Part shown: positions 11,541-23,383 of the stretch, piece after piece
Numbering within the stretch: position 1 is the first letter of the stretch
Layout of the letters: each line of letters begins with the position of its first letter
Assembly (NCBI GenBank): GCA_963575745.1
Contig: CAUYUJ010003592.1
Coordinates: 1 to 64,000 of the forward strand
Length of the DNA: 64,000 bases
Direction of reading: 5' to 3'
Source of the DNA: Prorocentrum cordatum
Lineage: Eukaryota > Sar > Dinophyceae > Prorocentrales > Prorocentraceae
Notes under the pieces: generated by a model
Database searches by the model: none
What the model was told of the DNA's origin: nothing
Seen by the model: the letters and a program-made list of their open reading frames with translations, nothing else
Made by a program: the position numbers and the translations under genes

Positions 11541-14500
11541 GAAAGGTATGAACGATAATACAGAACGAGAGGGACGAGGAGGCGTGAATACGATGATGAG
11601 GAAGTGCATGGGCGAGGGCGGGGAGACGGGAAGCGGGCTGAGAGGGTGGGATGGGGCATATATTCATGGGGCGTGGTGGTCGAGCTTGGAGTCGGGAGCG
11701 ATAGGCGTGCGATGGCGAGACGGAGAGTGATATGCGATAACAGCGAACATGTCGCGTGGAAGGGGAGGTGTCCACATTGGAGGCGCTGATCAAAGCGGAC
11801 GCAGCTGAGGGCACGAACGAGTGGAAGTTCGCAGCAGGGAAGGAGACCAGGGGCGAGCTGGACAATGCTATCAAGCAGGTGCCCTGGGGGGGTTGCGCAC
11901 GTGCCCCGCCTCTCCTCGCCCCCTGCCATCCGGCCTCCCATCCATTCCCAGAGCAATAACGGCTAACCCCAACTATGTCCTCACCATTCCCGTTCATTTG
12001 CATCCAGGCATCAAACGGCGCCCCGAGAGGGTCTACAGTCAGCCTATACTGTTTCCGAGAGGTCCCCAAGAGCCCCCCAAGAGGCCCCCAAGACGCACAA
12101 AGAAGATATGACGCCCACCAGGAAGCCCCCACGCCCTTCGAGCATGGGCGCGCGTTCGACTCGGCGCTGGATGCGCGCCGCGCCGAACGCGCACGCTGGA
12201 CGGGGCTTGGTCGCGCCCATGGTCGCGTCCATGGTCGCGTCCATGGACGCGACCATGGACGCGTCCAAGCCCCGTCCAAATCCAAGACGGTGCTGCCGTT
12301 CAAAATGGCGGGGTTGCAACGCGATCACGAATTATCTGCGAAATCTGCCCCCTCCCCCCCTCCCCGCCCACCGCCGCCGCCGCGCATGGACTGACCCCGT
12401 CGAAACAGCATTGTTAACGCCATCGGCGCACTATGTGGCACCATGACGACTACCAACCCCGAGGCCCTCGCCCCCCCCCCCTGCCCTGCTCCACCCGTCT
12501 CACGTGCGTAGCCATTTTGGCTGTTTGCGGCTCGCCACTCCCGCGGAGCATGGCGCAGAAGCGCTCGCGGTGCAAGGGGTCCGATGAGCTGGAGGCCGCG
12601 CTGATCAATCACTTCAAGGAGGCGGATGAGCTGGACTACCCGCATGGGCTCGCAGACGACTGCGACCCTGACGTGTTGAGCGAGTGGGAGGACATGCTCT
12701 TGGACGTCCGCAGAGCCATGCACCCTCACATGGCCATATCGCAGTCGAAGGCCATCCAACTCTTCGAGAAGGTCCTCGAGGAGAACGGTGCTGCGTGGGC
12801 CCTCGGTGACGAAGAGAAGGACTGGACGACGTCCATGGCGAAGATGCTTCGCGCCATGTTGAGGCACGTCCAACAAGCGGTGCTGAAGAACATGAAGCGC
12901 GAGGGGCGCTATCCCGACTCCTGCGCGCGGGTGCAGCCCTTCGTTGAGCAGATGAAGAAGCTCGACGCGGCGAAGGACGCACCAGCCGCCCATTTGCGTG
13001 GGCGATAGGGCGCGGACGGGCGCAATGCCCATGGTGGCGGGATATGGCCAGAAGGCGTGGAGACGGGAGAAACCCGCGGCCATGGTCATCGCACAGTCCG
13101 CGCAGCATCGCCCATGCAGCTGCGCTCGCCAGAGGAGCCGACGTACACGTACTCTGTTGACATGGTCACCAAGAGAGCGTACCGCCTGGACCAGAGCATT
13201 GCCAACCCAGCGCCAGAGTACGCCATGCCGCTCCAGGACGACCCCCTGGCCGCCGACCACGACGAGGTGATCGCCAAGTTCAGGGGCGGCGCCAGCGCGG
13301 TCATCGCGGGCCTTGTGTACAAGACCATCAGGGAGTGGAAGCAGTTGGACAATGGTGGCAAGTGCCAGAAAGGTAGCAACATTATCGTCGAGCTGGTCAG
13401 TGGCACGTCCAAGTTCCAGCTGAGCAAGTGGACGAGGAATGGCAGCCCCGAGATGGGGATCTGGGAGTTTCCGAAGCAGGGCAAGAAACGCATGATCGTC
13501 AACTTCGTGCCCCACGCGGGCATGGTTGGGCATGAGGAGATGCTGGAGAAGCAGGCAAGACTGCTGGCGGCTGGGAAGACCACCAAGGAGGAGATCGAGG
13601 TGATCAAGCGCGCATTCATCAAGAAATTCAAGGATGAGCAGAAGGAGACCGATACGGCGAACGTCTGCCCCATGAGACGACCAGCAGCGGCCGCGGCAAA
13701 GAAGACGAGCAGCGCCGCCAAGAAGCCCAAGCAGGTCGTTGATCAGGGCCTTGATGATTTCGACGGCGACGAAGATGCCGACGAACTTGCCGATGTGGAA
13801 GGCTCACAGGACGACGACCAAGAAGATGCATCCGAGCAGGCTGACGAGTCGGCGGGGATGTCCAACGATGAGAAGAGCGACCACGCGGACGGCAGGGGCG
13901 GCAAGGGCGACGAGGCCGGCACGGGCAGCAGGGGTGGCAAGCGTCACAAATTAGACTCGACCACCATCGCCGATGTCAAGGCTGGCATGCTGAAGCGACC
14001 TGCAGCATCAGGCCCCCGCTGCACAAAGACGGCGCCGAAGCGCGCGCCAGTTCCGCCCAGGGACACTGCTGGAGAGGAGGCGGCATCCCATGAGGCACGC
14101 GCAGATTTCGGTAGCCCGCGCCCGTCGCGTAGGCGGCGGATCAGCGCCAAATCACCTGACGTGCACGGCAGAGCTGAGTCGCCCAAGGCTGCGCCATCGG
14201 CCGATGCACCGACGCCGCCGCCACCGCCCCCGCCGCCTGCTGGCAAGACCTTGGACTCACCCCTGGCCGCGCTGGGCGCCAGGGCCGCCGCGGGCGACCT
14301 GCCCCGCGGCGCCGCCGACGCTGGCCCAGGCGATGTTGAGATGGAGATCTTCGGGTCTGGTGGTGGGCTCTTCGGCGCCATGTCGAGCTTCAGGCACTAG
14401 TGCGCGGGCGCCGCAAGAGACGGGCCGCTCAGTCAAACTAGCCACGGCGCAGCGCAGTGCGACACTCCGGTGCAAGCTGGGGCGCGCCTTGACCAAGAAG

Positions 14501-17378
14501 TCGTGACAGTCGGTCATGTTTGCCCATTGTTGGAATCCACATGTCGCTCCACCTTCCCTCTTCCCCCCCGCCCCCCCTTCCAGTCGCGTCGTCTCTGGGG
14601 CTCGCCGCCCCATCGGCAACATTCGCGCGTTCCCATCCTGAACTCCGAGGTTACGTCATAGTTCCCTCCTCCACTCCATGGCCCATTCACACTTGCACCA
14701 ACGCCAGCTGTCTTCATTTTTCGGAGACACCCTGAGGGCCGTCTGACGAGGCGGAGGAAGCACGCGGCGAGACGGCAACATGCGAGGGGGCGAGGACAAT
14801 TGGTGGAGAGGCGGGCGGGAGCATGACGAGTAGCGACGAGGAACAGGGAAAGGCGAGTCATGCGGTTGTGACACGGCGCACCCCCCCTTCCCTTCATCTA
14901 CCATTCCCCCTTACACCCGCTCGTCCCTGCATTGCCCCCGCCATCCCCTTATATCGCCATTCCGCCGTTCTCAAGATCACGCTGATCGAACTGTGACCCC
15001 CTGCCCCCCCGTGGTCACCCTCCTCGTCGGGGCCCCACTGGTCAGGCCAATGGTTGTTCGCGCGAATCCCAACCAACCCATCCAGAAGCCCCGCCCACGA
15101 GAGCTGACGGGAAATGAAACGCATATACGCATATAGTGAACCAGCGCAGTCAACGAGAGGAAGGAGAATGCGTTGAGTCACGTCGGGGGGCTTATCGTTG
15201 AGCATCGAAGGTCTCCTTGGGGCGGTTGGACCTTTCGGGGGCGTCGCGGAGTCCTCTCGGGGCTCTGTGGCGGGTATACGAGTGCCCCTTTGAGGCTCGT
15301 TGGGTGGCGCGCGAATTCGCATGGGGCTTTTTGTGTGCGCGTGCGGGCCCTCGCCCGTCGTGGGGTTCCCGCGGTGCTCTCTCGGCGTTCTCTTCGGAGC
15401 TCTGGGGCGTCTCCTGGGGCCATCTTGGATGCCGTCGATCCACGGAGGGGGTGCCACATGTTCGCCGCCCTGCTGGGGTCATCTGAATAGTCTCTCGTGG
15501 GGGTCTTGTGCGCCCGCGGGACCGTCGCGGGGGCTCACGGGCCCCTCTTCGAGTTCTCTTGAGCCATCTTGGGGCTGCCTTGAAGCTTCAAAATCGCATC
15601 GGAGGCGAGAAGGAGGCGACGCCGACATCGTTGTTCCCCCTTATGGTTTTCGAATGATGCTGGCTACTCGGGGAAATCCTTGGGGGTCTCCAAAAACGGT
15701 TGGATCCGTCGCGTGGCCTTCATGGTGCCTCTTGGCGCCATGTTGGCTTTTTGAGCGATCTTGGAAGCCAAATTGGGCTCTTCCAGGCCCTCGTGGAACC
15801 GTCTTGAGCCATCTCGCACGCCCTGGCCGCTCGCGACCCTCCCCGCCCAGGTCTTTGGGCGGGCAACGGGGGCGGGGGTGCAAACGTCCCCCCAAAGGGG
15901 ATGAGGGGTTTTCTCGGAAGGGGGGACGCTGGTTCGTTGGACCGCCTGTCGCGCATGAGGCTGGCGGGATATCTGCGGTCGCGCGCCCCCATGGCTGTGG
16001 ACAGAGGGTGAGTGACGGGGTCAGGCAGAACGGGTTTGGGCATCGCATAGAGGGGAGGTGGAGTTGGAGCTCAAAGTCTCCATCAACAGGGAGTGCATGA
16101 CCACGAAGAACCTCAATGAGGTCAAGAAGCGGATGACCGACGCCGAGTTCGAGGTGCTCATCAAAAAGCTGAACCAGGATCGGGGGCGCCTCTTGCTTGC
16201 CTCCCCAGGTCGCCTCGTCCACTATCAGCCCTCCCCCCCGACCATTCGCTCGTGCGGCTCACCATTATCACGTGGCCCGCCGCTCTCGGTTCCCCGAACT
16301 CCATCCGACCCTCTCAAGAACCCGCGCACCATGGTCGCCCAACATGTTCTCGTGGCGGGCCAGTGCCGCGCCCCGACCCCCCCCCCCCAGGAAATCCTAG
16401 ACGCTTCGCGCATCCCCGCCAGCCCACCCAGAAACGACGCCCATGCGAGTTGAGAGGCGATCAGAAACGTGCTGGAGCAAAGAAGGGGGCGGCTGGACCG
16501 CGCGGCGGAGAGAGGGGGCGAATGATATTATTAGATGGTTGGATGGATGGATGAGGGAGCATGGGGAAAGATGATGAATGTGATGGGGAGGAGGAAGTGG
16601 GGGGCGAGGAGGATGGTAAGGGATGGGAGGGGGAAGGGGGATGAGGAGGAGGAGGAGGACGAGAGCAAGCAAAATGGCTAGATGTCTCTTGGATGCTTCT
16701 CGGAGCCTCGTGAGGTATCTTTGGGGCGCCTTGGGGCGTATTGGGGGTCTCTTGGCGGTCGTTGTGGGCTCTTCGGCGTTCTGGGTGCATCGGGGGGGAG
16801 GTGGGGGTGGGGGCGCTTGGGGTCCTCTTGGGGGCCTCCTGAGGGCCTCCTGGGGGCCTCGTGGGGCAATCTTGGGACCTCTCGGTGCCTCCTGTGCGCT
16901 TCTGTGGGCCATCTCGGATGAGATCGATCAATAAGCGGGTGCATTAAATAGCGCCCCCCCCCCCTCCCTCCCGACGCCAAACATGGGGCCAACAATAAAA
17001 CACATGATGTTGGCTTCCTCGCCGAAGCCGTTTTGGGCACTCCAGCGACTCGCGGACCCCCCCCCCCGCCCAGGTCCTGGGGCGGGGGTGGGGTGGGGGG
17101 GCACGCCCCTCACCGAAGGGTAAACATGGGGGGTGGAAGATGAGACTGCCTAAATCACATACGCGCAGAGGGCCGGTGGGATTCACGCGCAGAATTGCCC
17201 CTCAGAGCTACCTGCACCGCAGTGTACGCATGGTTAGGATGATTGGGAGCGATGGGGGGCGCGCGAGGACGTCACCCCGACGGTGGAGAGGGCCATGGCA
17301 GAAGTCGCGTCGATCTGCCGCCAGAAGGCTGCCCGTGCCCCGAAGGAGACGAAGAAGAGGAAGGCCCCTGCAGCTTGA
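8851..17378 (+). CDS. Gene 1: five-exon gene, unknown function
   Basis: The product is not recognised. Proposed exons: 8851-9562, 9659-11074, 11768-11878, 16058-16177, 17268-17378; the last ends in TGA. Introns are GC-AG, GC-AG, GT-AG and GA-AG. Every junction is phase 0 and each acceptor is followed by G. The minimum product is 822 residues; the true start is upstream and unresolved, and 8851 is the first plausible acceptor before the acidic region. The order of parts is: an acidic Asp/Glu tract, a run of Pro-Ala-Glu-Glu-Gln-Arg repeats, a long polar region rich in Lys and Trp (about residues 330-620 of the model), an Ala/Gly-rich linker, then short Lys/Glu-rich exons ending KKRKAPAA, a nuclear-signal-like tail. 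The charged, low-complexity make-up suggests a nuclear or scaffold role, but this is only a guess. Intron 1 looks like an introner and intron 3 contains gene 2. Exons 3-5 are supported by phase and composition only. Confidence 0.5.
9210..9455 (+). repeat. Coding 30-33-bp tandem repeat in gene 1
   Basis: CAGCCAGCCGAGGAGCAGCG followed by CGCAGAGAAG or CGCAGCGAAGATG repeats about eight times in frame, giving a QPAEEQRAEK-type decapeptide. Unit changes of 3 bases keep the frame, which supports a translated repeat. Confidence 0.85.
9563..9658 (+). mobile_element. Intron 1 of gene 1, introner-like
   Basis: A 96-nt GC-AG intron whose removal keeps frame. The left end GGCCAAACGGACAGCAACA resembles the reverse complement of the right end (GACCAAGCGAACGCAACA). 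The direct repeat CAGGAG occurs at 9556-9561 and 9656-9661. Terminal inverted repeats plus a 6-bp duplication are what transposon-derived introns (introners) show. Without splicing, a TGA at 9581 would stop the frame. Confidence 0.7.
11075..11767 (+). other. Intron 2 of gene 1 with GA microsatellite
   Basis: Inferred GC-AG intron of 693 nt between ...ACATCCCAG and GTGTCCACA. It holds a GAGA-rich microsatellite at about 11390-11545. No gene of its own was seen. Confidence 0.45.
12200..12290. repeat. Palindrome built on GTCGCGTCCATG
   Basis: GGGCTTGGTCGCGCCCATGG reads outward to its mirror CCATGGACGCGTCCAAGCCC, around a centre of TCCATGGA. Related GCGTCCAAG repeats occur at 8790-8845 and 22325-22425. 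Confidence 0.75.
12507..12522 (+). other. Relict spliced leader ahead of gene 2
   Basis: CGTAGCCATTTTGGCT matches 16 consecutive bases of DinoSL, 28 bases before the gene 2 start codon. Relict leaders in genomic DNA mark genes that once passed through a trans-spliced mRNA (known for dinoflagellates). Confidence 0.75.
12550..14400 (+). CDS. Gene 2: probable retrogene, unknown function
   Basis: The product is not recognised. The start ATG at 12550 is the first after a relict spliced leader. Exons 12550-12987 and 13120-14400 join in frame to 572 residues ending in TAG. The N-terminal third is helical and charged. The middle has a compact, ordered-looking stretch with Trp residues (IREWKQLDNGG, WTRNGSPEMGIWEF). 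The C-terminal half is disordered: RRPAAAAAKK, an acidic tract, KR-rich nuclear-signal-like patches and a run of nine prolines. The intron at 12988-13119 has introner features. An alternative GT-AG intron (12998-13105) also keeps frame and changes only a few residues at the joint. The gene lies wholly in intron 3 of gene 1 on the same strand. A nuclear or nucleic-acid-binding role is a guess from composition only. Confidence 0.6.
12988..13119 (+). mobile_element. Introner-like intron in gene 2
   Basis: A 132-nt GC-AG intron. GCGTGGGCGATAGGGCGCGG near the left matches the reverse complement of the right end (GCATGGGCGATGCTGCGCGG), and the similarity continues inward through a second block ending in GCGGG. 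Near-identical CAGCCGC and CAGCTGC flank it. Unspliced, a TAG at 13006 ends the frame. The alternative GT-AG intron 12998-13105 is also in frame, so exact borders are uncertain. Confidence 0.6.
14401..15054. other. No gene recognised (within intron 3 of gene 1)
   Basis: Sequence following gene 2; possibly its 3' flank. No exon, RNA gene or clear repeat. Confidence 0.45.
15055..15900 (+). repeat. Dispersed 0.8-kb repeat L2, copy 1
   Basis: CCCATCCAGAAGCCCCGCCC, then ACGAGAGCTGACGGGAAATG, recur at 21570-21620 with small changes. A long TCTTGGGG/GGGCCATC-type degenerate minisatellite follows, then a GAGATGG-rich 3' end with CTGGCCGCTCGCG. It shares its overall plan with L1 (16360, 25245). All four copies lie in introns. 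Confidence 0.65.
16360..17195 (+). repeat. Dispersed 0.8-kb repeat L1, copy 1
   Basis: CTAGACGCTTCGCGCATCCC starts a segment that matches 25245-26075 in order: a GGCGATCAG block, GGAGAGAGGGGGCGAATGA, a GAGGAGG tract, a TCTTGGGGCGCC minisatellite, GAGATCGATCAA, a poly-C/G block, and GCGCAGAGGGCCGGTG at the right end. It fills most of intron 4 of gene 1. Confidence 0.7.
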
Positions 17379-18573
17379 GCCTAGGATGTAGTAAGCAGTT
17401 TTTGCGGCTGGCGCAGGCAACGCCCCAACCGACCCTCACCGAACCGCAAAATCCATGAAACTGCCAGAAAACCCTCCCCGAAACGTAAAATCGAGTACAA
17501 ATAACGCCAGAACGCCGACCAAGTACCGTCCAAGTACCGTCCAAAACGGCTACCGTCCAAGTACCGTCCAAAAAAGGCGAAAACCCTGTAAAAACACATG
17601 TAAAACCCATGGTCATGCCACCACCGCACCGACCAAGTACCGTCCAAGTACCGTCCAAGTACCGTCCACAAACGCCCCCCCCCCCCCCCCGTCCGAACCC
17701 AATTGTGGCGGCGTTCGAGCCCTCGCTGGTGGCCGAACCGTAATTTTAGCCCCGTCGCCGTGTAAAAACCATTGCCCGTGTGGACAGGGGGGGTGCGAAT
17801 CTATGTTTTCGGCTAGTTTTCTGCGGATTTGGCATCTGGAATGCGCGGGTGTAGGGCGGATGCCAGCGGTAGAGGGGGGTGATATCCGAGAATCTGGCAG
17901 TTGGGGGTTGCCGCGCCATCATGCGCAGATTCATGAGCGCGCTGTGTGCCTAGTCCCAGGCTCTGGGGTTATGCTGGCATGGCCTCAGCGTTCTCAGCTG
18001 GCGAGTGGGCGCGCAAGGCGCACTGCTAATCGCCAGGCGTTGTCTCGCACCGAGGCCACCGAGCGCAACGTGCGCGCGTGCTGTCAGCCAGCAGTTTTTT
18101 TTTCGTTCGGTTGCGATGCCTCCGTGACGCTGTGATGTTCGGGCGAAGGGGGGCGTGCACATCACGCGTGCATTGTTTGACGGCGTGCGAGGGCTTGTGC
18201 GCGCACGTATCACCACGTAGCCCATCGCGTGCACGTGCTCGCATCACTGGTAGCGTCGAACACCGACCGCACGCGCGCGCATCATCGACGGCGCGCACGA
18301 CTGCACGCGCAGCATTCGAGAGCCAGGGGGGTCGCACGCATTGTGCACGAATGTTACGGAGCAGGCCGCATCAGCAGCGTCACGGCATGGCAGAACGGGC
18401 GCTGGTTTGAAGAAGCTGTGCATTGCATCGCCGCGTCGCTAGCTTTTTCCCCGCCATGCAGTGGGAGTGAGATGTGCAATGCATCTGGGGAGGGGCACAG
18501 GGGCGTCGATGTGCAACCCGCAGCCCTGGCACAAAGGATACCACACAGCACCGTTTTCGGAACCTGCCGACAC
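17379..18573. other. Intergenic, with GTACCGTCCAA repeats
   Basis: At 17515-17670 an 11-base GTACCGTCCAA unit is repeated in clusters. 18130-18330 is rich in ACGCAC/GCGTGC motifs. No exon could be supported although long frames exist. Confidence 0.5.
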
Positions 18574-20615
18574 ATGCCGCCCAAAAACCAGTTCAAGCGA
18601 TCATGGCGTTCTTCTAGGCGTGATGTTGAGATGCGCACCGCAGGGGCTGCGCTGTTCGACCACCTGTTAGGGATCTATGTGTCTGGGAGGCATGTGACGG
18701 CTAAAGACTTTGCCATCGGGTGCCACTATTGCGACATTGCAGGGGTTGGCGGTGCGCATTGGAAGTGGTGGGGGATGTCTCCTGGGAAGCCGTCTGGTAG
18801 ATACAAAGACCATGTGGATCGCAGACTGCCACCGATAGGGCCGATGATGAAAGTGCGTATCCCGATGGCTGTCCGTGGGCGCGCCCACTTAACTACAGCA
18901 CACACGGACATCCAGCTTGTGTAGGAATCGTTGCCCGAAGAGGTGCGAACCGATGCCGAGTGCAAAACTATACGACAACATGGTACATACGATGCAGACT
19001 CAGTCATGATGACTCGCGCATACCAGAACCATGAACATGTACACGAATGTCTACACCAGACAGGGGGTTGCCCCCTCCCCATTGCATTGTACGCCGATTC
19101 AGTTCGGTACTCACCACTTCATGCTGGGCGTACGGACAGCGTCTTGAATGTGAGCGTGGTTAACTTGCTAACGGAGCGTCGACATTACATTGGCTTTCTG
19201 CGCACACTTGACAAATGCGACTGCGGGTGTGCAGGGCACTGTACACTATATGCATTCATGCATGTTGTCTGGTGGCAGCTCAAAGCGCTGGTCAGAGGGT
19301 GTGCTCCAGATGTGCAATACGATGGGACTCCGTGGGCCGTCGCTGGTGCTGCGGGGAAAGATCTTGGGTGTAGGGCGGTGTTAATGTACGTCAAAGGGGA
19401 CTGGGCGGAATTCTCGCATTCGTTCGGTCTGTCATCTTGGTCGAGCCTGTATAACCCTTGTCCGTGCTGCACGTCGCCCTTGGATTCCATCAATGTTTGC
19501 TATCCTGGATTTGTTTGCCCCGACGGGATGGTTTTCCCACCTCGCACCCCGCAATCTTACCACGATGCATGTGATGCGTGTGAACGTATTATCAGCATTG
19601 ATTCAGATATCAAACGAAATCAGATATTAAGCATGTTAACTTTCGTGGAACCAGCCGCAAAACAGATGGGGGGGCTTGTTGTGACACATGAAATCGACGG
19701 GGTGCCACTTCAGATGGGAGATACGTTACTTCCCTCGCCGTCGCTTCTAGACATCAGGGAAGTCTGGACCAAGCCAGTACCGTTTGACTGCGTGTTTTGG
19801 CGGGTGAGGCGGGACGGCGCAGGTGTTTCGATTGACCCAGTGACCCACCGCAGCCCCGTATTCTCTGACGATTTGAAGTCGAGCCCTGCATCTACGCTGG
19901 CGCTAGACGTGCTCCACGCAGTTCATTTAGGCGTGACGCAACGACTGGGATCAGTAATACTGCGGAGGATCATACTCGCAAACGTGTATTTCAAGCGTTC
20001 AGTACAGCAGAGAGTAAAGTGCGTCGAAGCAGATATGCATGCATGGTTCCAGGAACATCACATCCCACATGAGCAGAGGCTGGGGAGGCTCACGCCAGGC
20101 ATGATCGGCGCGAGGTGCAAAGTCAAGCGGGCAAGAGGGATCCCCTTCCCAGGCTGCCCGATGAAAATTAAAGGAGCAGAGATGACGATGTTGATCGTTT
20201 TTTTTGCAAAGACCTGCTGGGGGGATATGTTGATCGTGTGCCGCACGGGGGGTCCCTCATGATGTCTGTTGGCGCTTTGCTGGAATGGACCCGTGTGACG
20301 AAAGATATGGGTGCGCAGCCTAGCCATGCCGACTACACATCTGCATTGGAGGCCGCATCGCGGGTTATGTACCACTCGCAGGTTGCGCTTGTGAGACTGA
20401 CCCCCAAGTGGCACTTATTCTGTCACTTGACCCACAGGACCCATCCATCTTGTGTTTTCGGGGACGGGGGAGTCGCCCTCACAAACGCCAATTTTCAAAG
20501 CGCCCAAACATCTTAATTATTTATGGGCCCCTCCTAACCCTCCACCTCGTCTCTGGGCGTCTGTCTTGGGTGCGCCCCCCCGTCTCGGAGTGAGTGTGAT
20601 AGCGATACATGTACT

Positions 20616-20650
<35 letters not shown>

Positions 20651-21195
20651 AGCGTGTGAGAGAGAGAGAGAGGGAGAGCGAGAAACAAACAATATCTATA
20701 GACCTGTAAAATGTATATACTCAGAGAGTGAGAGAAACAATTTCGCAAATAACAAAATAACTGCGTTCGAAGGGACAAAAAGGACAGCGACGATCGGTTG
20801 CCCACGCCACCCCCCGATCCACTCGTCTAGCCAAACGCCCGCCTGGACTACCTGGGGGATTTGGGGGGTTGCGCGCGGGCGGGGTAGTGGGCGGGCGCAG
20901 TGGATCGGGGCACTCGCGCGAGCAGCTGATCATCGGAACGTCGATCGCTCTCTTAAGGATCAGCGAGTTCGGCCCGCCGCGTTTGCATTCTACCTTTACT
21001 GATGAGTCTCTGAACCTCACCGTCCGCAATCTGGCTCAGCGGTGCCACAGGTTGACTTTCTCTCGGACGCTGCACCACCACATCAGAGTTCTAGGCAGTC
21101 TTGGCCATTCTAAATATATTTACGCGTCCCCCATCAAGAAGCATGGCCGAGGTTCTGGGTTTGGGCCACGGCGTGCCAGACTGGCTAGCAGCTAG
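18574..21195 (+). pseudogene. CACTA/KDZ-like transposase pseudogene
   Basis: Starts at ATG 18574 (MPPKNQFKRSWR) and runs to 20437, then after a GA-AG intron (20438-20957) to about 21195. Features of a family abundant in dinoflagellates: an N-terminal AKDFAIGCHYC segment, then ALYADSVRYSP, a Cys-rich CDCGCAGHC, KGDWAEFSHSFG, a CPCC zinc-type motif, LALDVLHAVHLGVT, HGGSLMMSV and a C-terminal STFTDESLNL. The D-containing strand followed by VVNLLTERRH and the late DVLHAVHLGV resemble CACTA/KDZ transposases; this assignment is inference. Two lesions: an in-frame TAG at 18922-18924, and an eight-T run at 20198-20205 where one base is missing. The frame before the run and the frame after it both continue the family pattern. 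The C-terminal frame overlaps the start of the methyltransferase-like gene by 53 bases. Confidence 0.65.
20438..20957 (+). other. GA-AG intron of the transposase-like pseudogene
   Basis: Splits an Arg codon: ...CACAG before and G-ATCAGCGAG after, which restores frame. It contains (TA)n at about 20616-20650, GAGAGA, and an inverted repeat around CCCCGATCCACT (about 20790-20935). AGGA occurs at both ends. Confidence 0.5.
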
Positions 21196-23213
21196 AGTGA
21201 GACAGGGATGGCCGGACGCAAACGATCACGTTCTTGCATGCGATAATTCTGATATCCTGATGGAAGCAGCATCGGGTGAGGTTGCTCGATGGATCACGGG
21301 GGATATGCCAGTTACCCTGGTTCGCTACCTAGATTGTTTCGAATTGTTCTGCGGCGCTGGTGGGGTCACCAACAAGTTGATCACCAAAGGATTGAAAGCT
21401 CGTGGTTTCGACAGGCCGCGAAGGGTTCAAAATGCACCACATTCATCAGTTCGCACACCCCCGAAGCCGGTTCGTTTTTGCAACGTCACCGCACCGTATC
21501 TCGAATCATACAGAGTTGCATGGTCGTGACTTGGGCGCCACATGTTTACGTGTCTGAAATCCGCGCCAACCCACGCAGAAGCCCTGCCCACGAGAGCTGA
21601 CGGAAAATGGAACGCATAACGCTGATGGTAAGACATACCAGTCAAAGAGAGGAGGGGGAGGAAGGCGCTGGGTCATTTTGAGGGCTATCTTTGAGCATCA
21701 GATGCCTTATTGGAGCTAGGCAGCGTCGTGGGGTCCTCTTGGAGCTCTTTTGGGGCGCAGTGGAGCCCGCGCGGAGCCTTCGATCTGGGGGCTCTATTGG
21801 AGCTCTCGCGGGGCCCTCTTGGAAGTTATTGAGCGCCTCCTGAGGCCATCTTGGGGACCATCGATCAAAGGAGGGGGGGGTTTAGAGTTTCGTCGCCCCT
21901 CCTGGGCCATCGAAATATTGGGGCCATCTCGGGGCGATCTTGGGCGCTCTTGGGGTTGTTTCGGGCGGCGCCTCGTGCCCTTCTCGGGGCTCTCTGGGGC
22001 CCTCGCGGGGCCATCTTGAGACCTCAAACAGTGCATCGGAAGCGAAACTGCGACAATGCCAACCCATGTGTTTGCGTTGAAAGACGCTGGCTTCTCGGGG
22101 GGGGCCTGAGAGGTCACTGGAAGCAGCTTCATCCGTATCGCTGCTTTCTCTGGGTCTCTTTTGCTAGCTATTTTGGGAATTGAGCGATTTGGGGTGCCAT
22201 CTTGGGCTCTCTGATGCCCTCTTGGAGCCATCTCGGGCCATCTTGAACGAGCTGGCCGCTCGCGCCCGCCCCCGTCCAGGTCCAGGGGAGGGGTGATGGA
22301 GTATATCCACTCGAAAGTGAAGATTTGGCGTCCAAGTCGCGTCCAAGTGGCGCCCAAATCGCGACCAAGTCGGTTTGGATGCGACTTGGACGCGTCCAAG
22401 TCGCGTCCAAGTCGCGTCCAATTAGGTATGGCGCAAGTGACGTTGTAAATGTGATGGCCTAGTGCAGGCGTACATCGCATGTGTCTGAGGACGTGTGTAC
22501 GCTGCAGGGGCTCCTCACATGTGCGATGTGCGTGCTGCAGATCAAGCCTGGTGGCACGCTCATGATCGAGCCCGAGTGCAGCACGTGGGTGGGCGTTGCG
22601 ATGGGCCACGCGATGAGGGACAGGGGCGCAAATATTCTCGGCGACGAGAGCAGGAGGGACGTTCTCGAAGCGAATTTCGTGGCAGAGATAATGCCACAGC
22701 CTTAATGCACGACCGACAATCCTGGCTGTAGGGGTCGGGTGGATGATCGGGCGAGCGATTGTTGACGGACTTAGTTATGTCAGGCAGTGCGACCTCACGC
22801 AGTGTTTTGACCACGCAGGGCAGCTATTGCTCGATCGGTCGCTTCGGCAACGCGTCGATCGCGGCGAATGGTAGACTCTCGCCCCCCCCCCCCCCGCCAC
22901 GCCATTCTGCAATGTCAACCCCGCCCCTGCAATATCACCGCCCCTGCCTCCACCGCCAGCGCGTGTCTCCCCTTCGCCGCCGCTCCCTTTCACCCGTTCG
23001 CTCCAAACGCCACTTGTCCACGTCTCCCGCCCCGCATCGGCGGAACTGTCATCGACGATCGCCCGCTCCACGCCAACCCGCCCTCCGATTGCTACCCAGC
23101 TCGTGGTTGATGATTTTGGCTGACGCTCGCGGCGTCAAGGTTATATTGGAGAACCCTTCGTGTTCCATCTTGTGGCACGTTAGCTCCATTAAGGCCAAAC
23201 GCCCGCACTGCAG

Positions 23214-23277
<64 letters not shown>

Positions 23278-23325
23278 GATCTCTCTCTCTCTCTTTGTCT
23301 CTCTCGCTCTCTCTTTCTCTTTCTC

Positions 23326-23383
<58 letters not shown>

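Noticed and set aside
17455-18135. 226-codon plus frame downstream of gene 1
   Set aside because: Starts in GTACCGTCCAA repeats and shows no ordered domain or splice-consistent partner.
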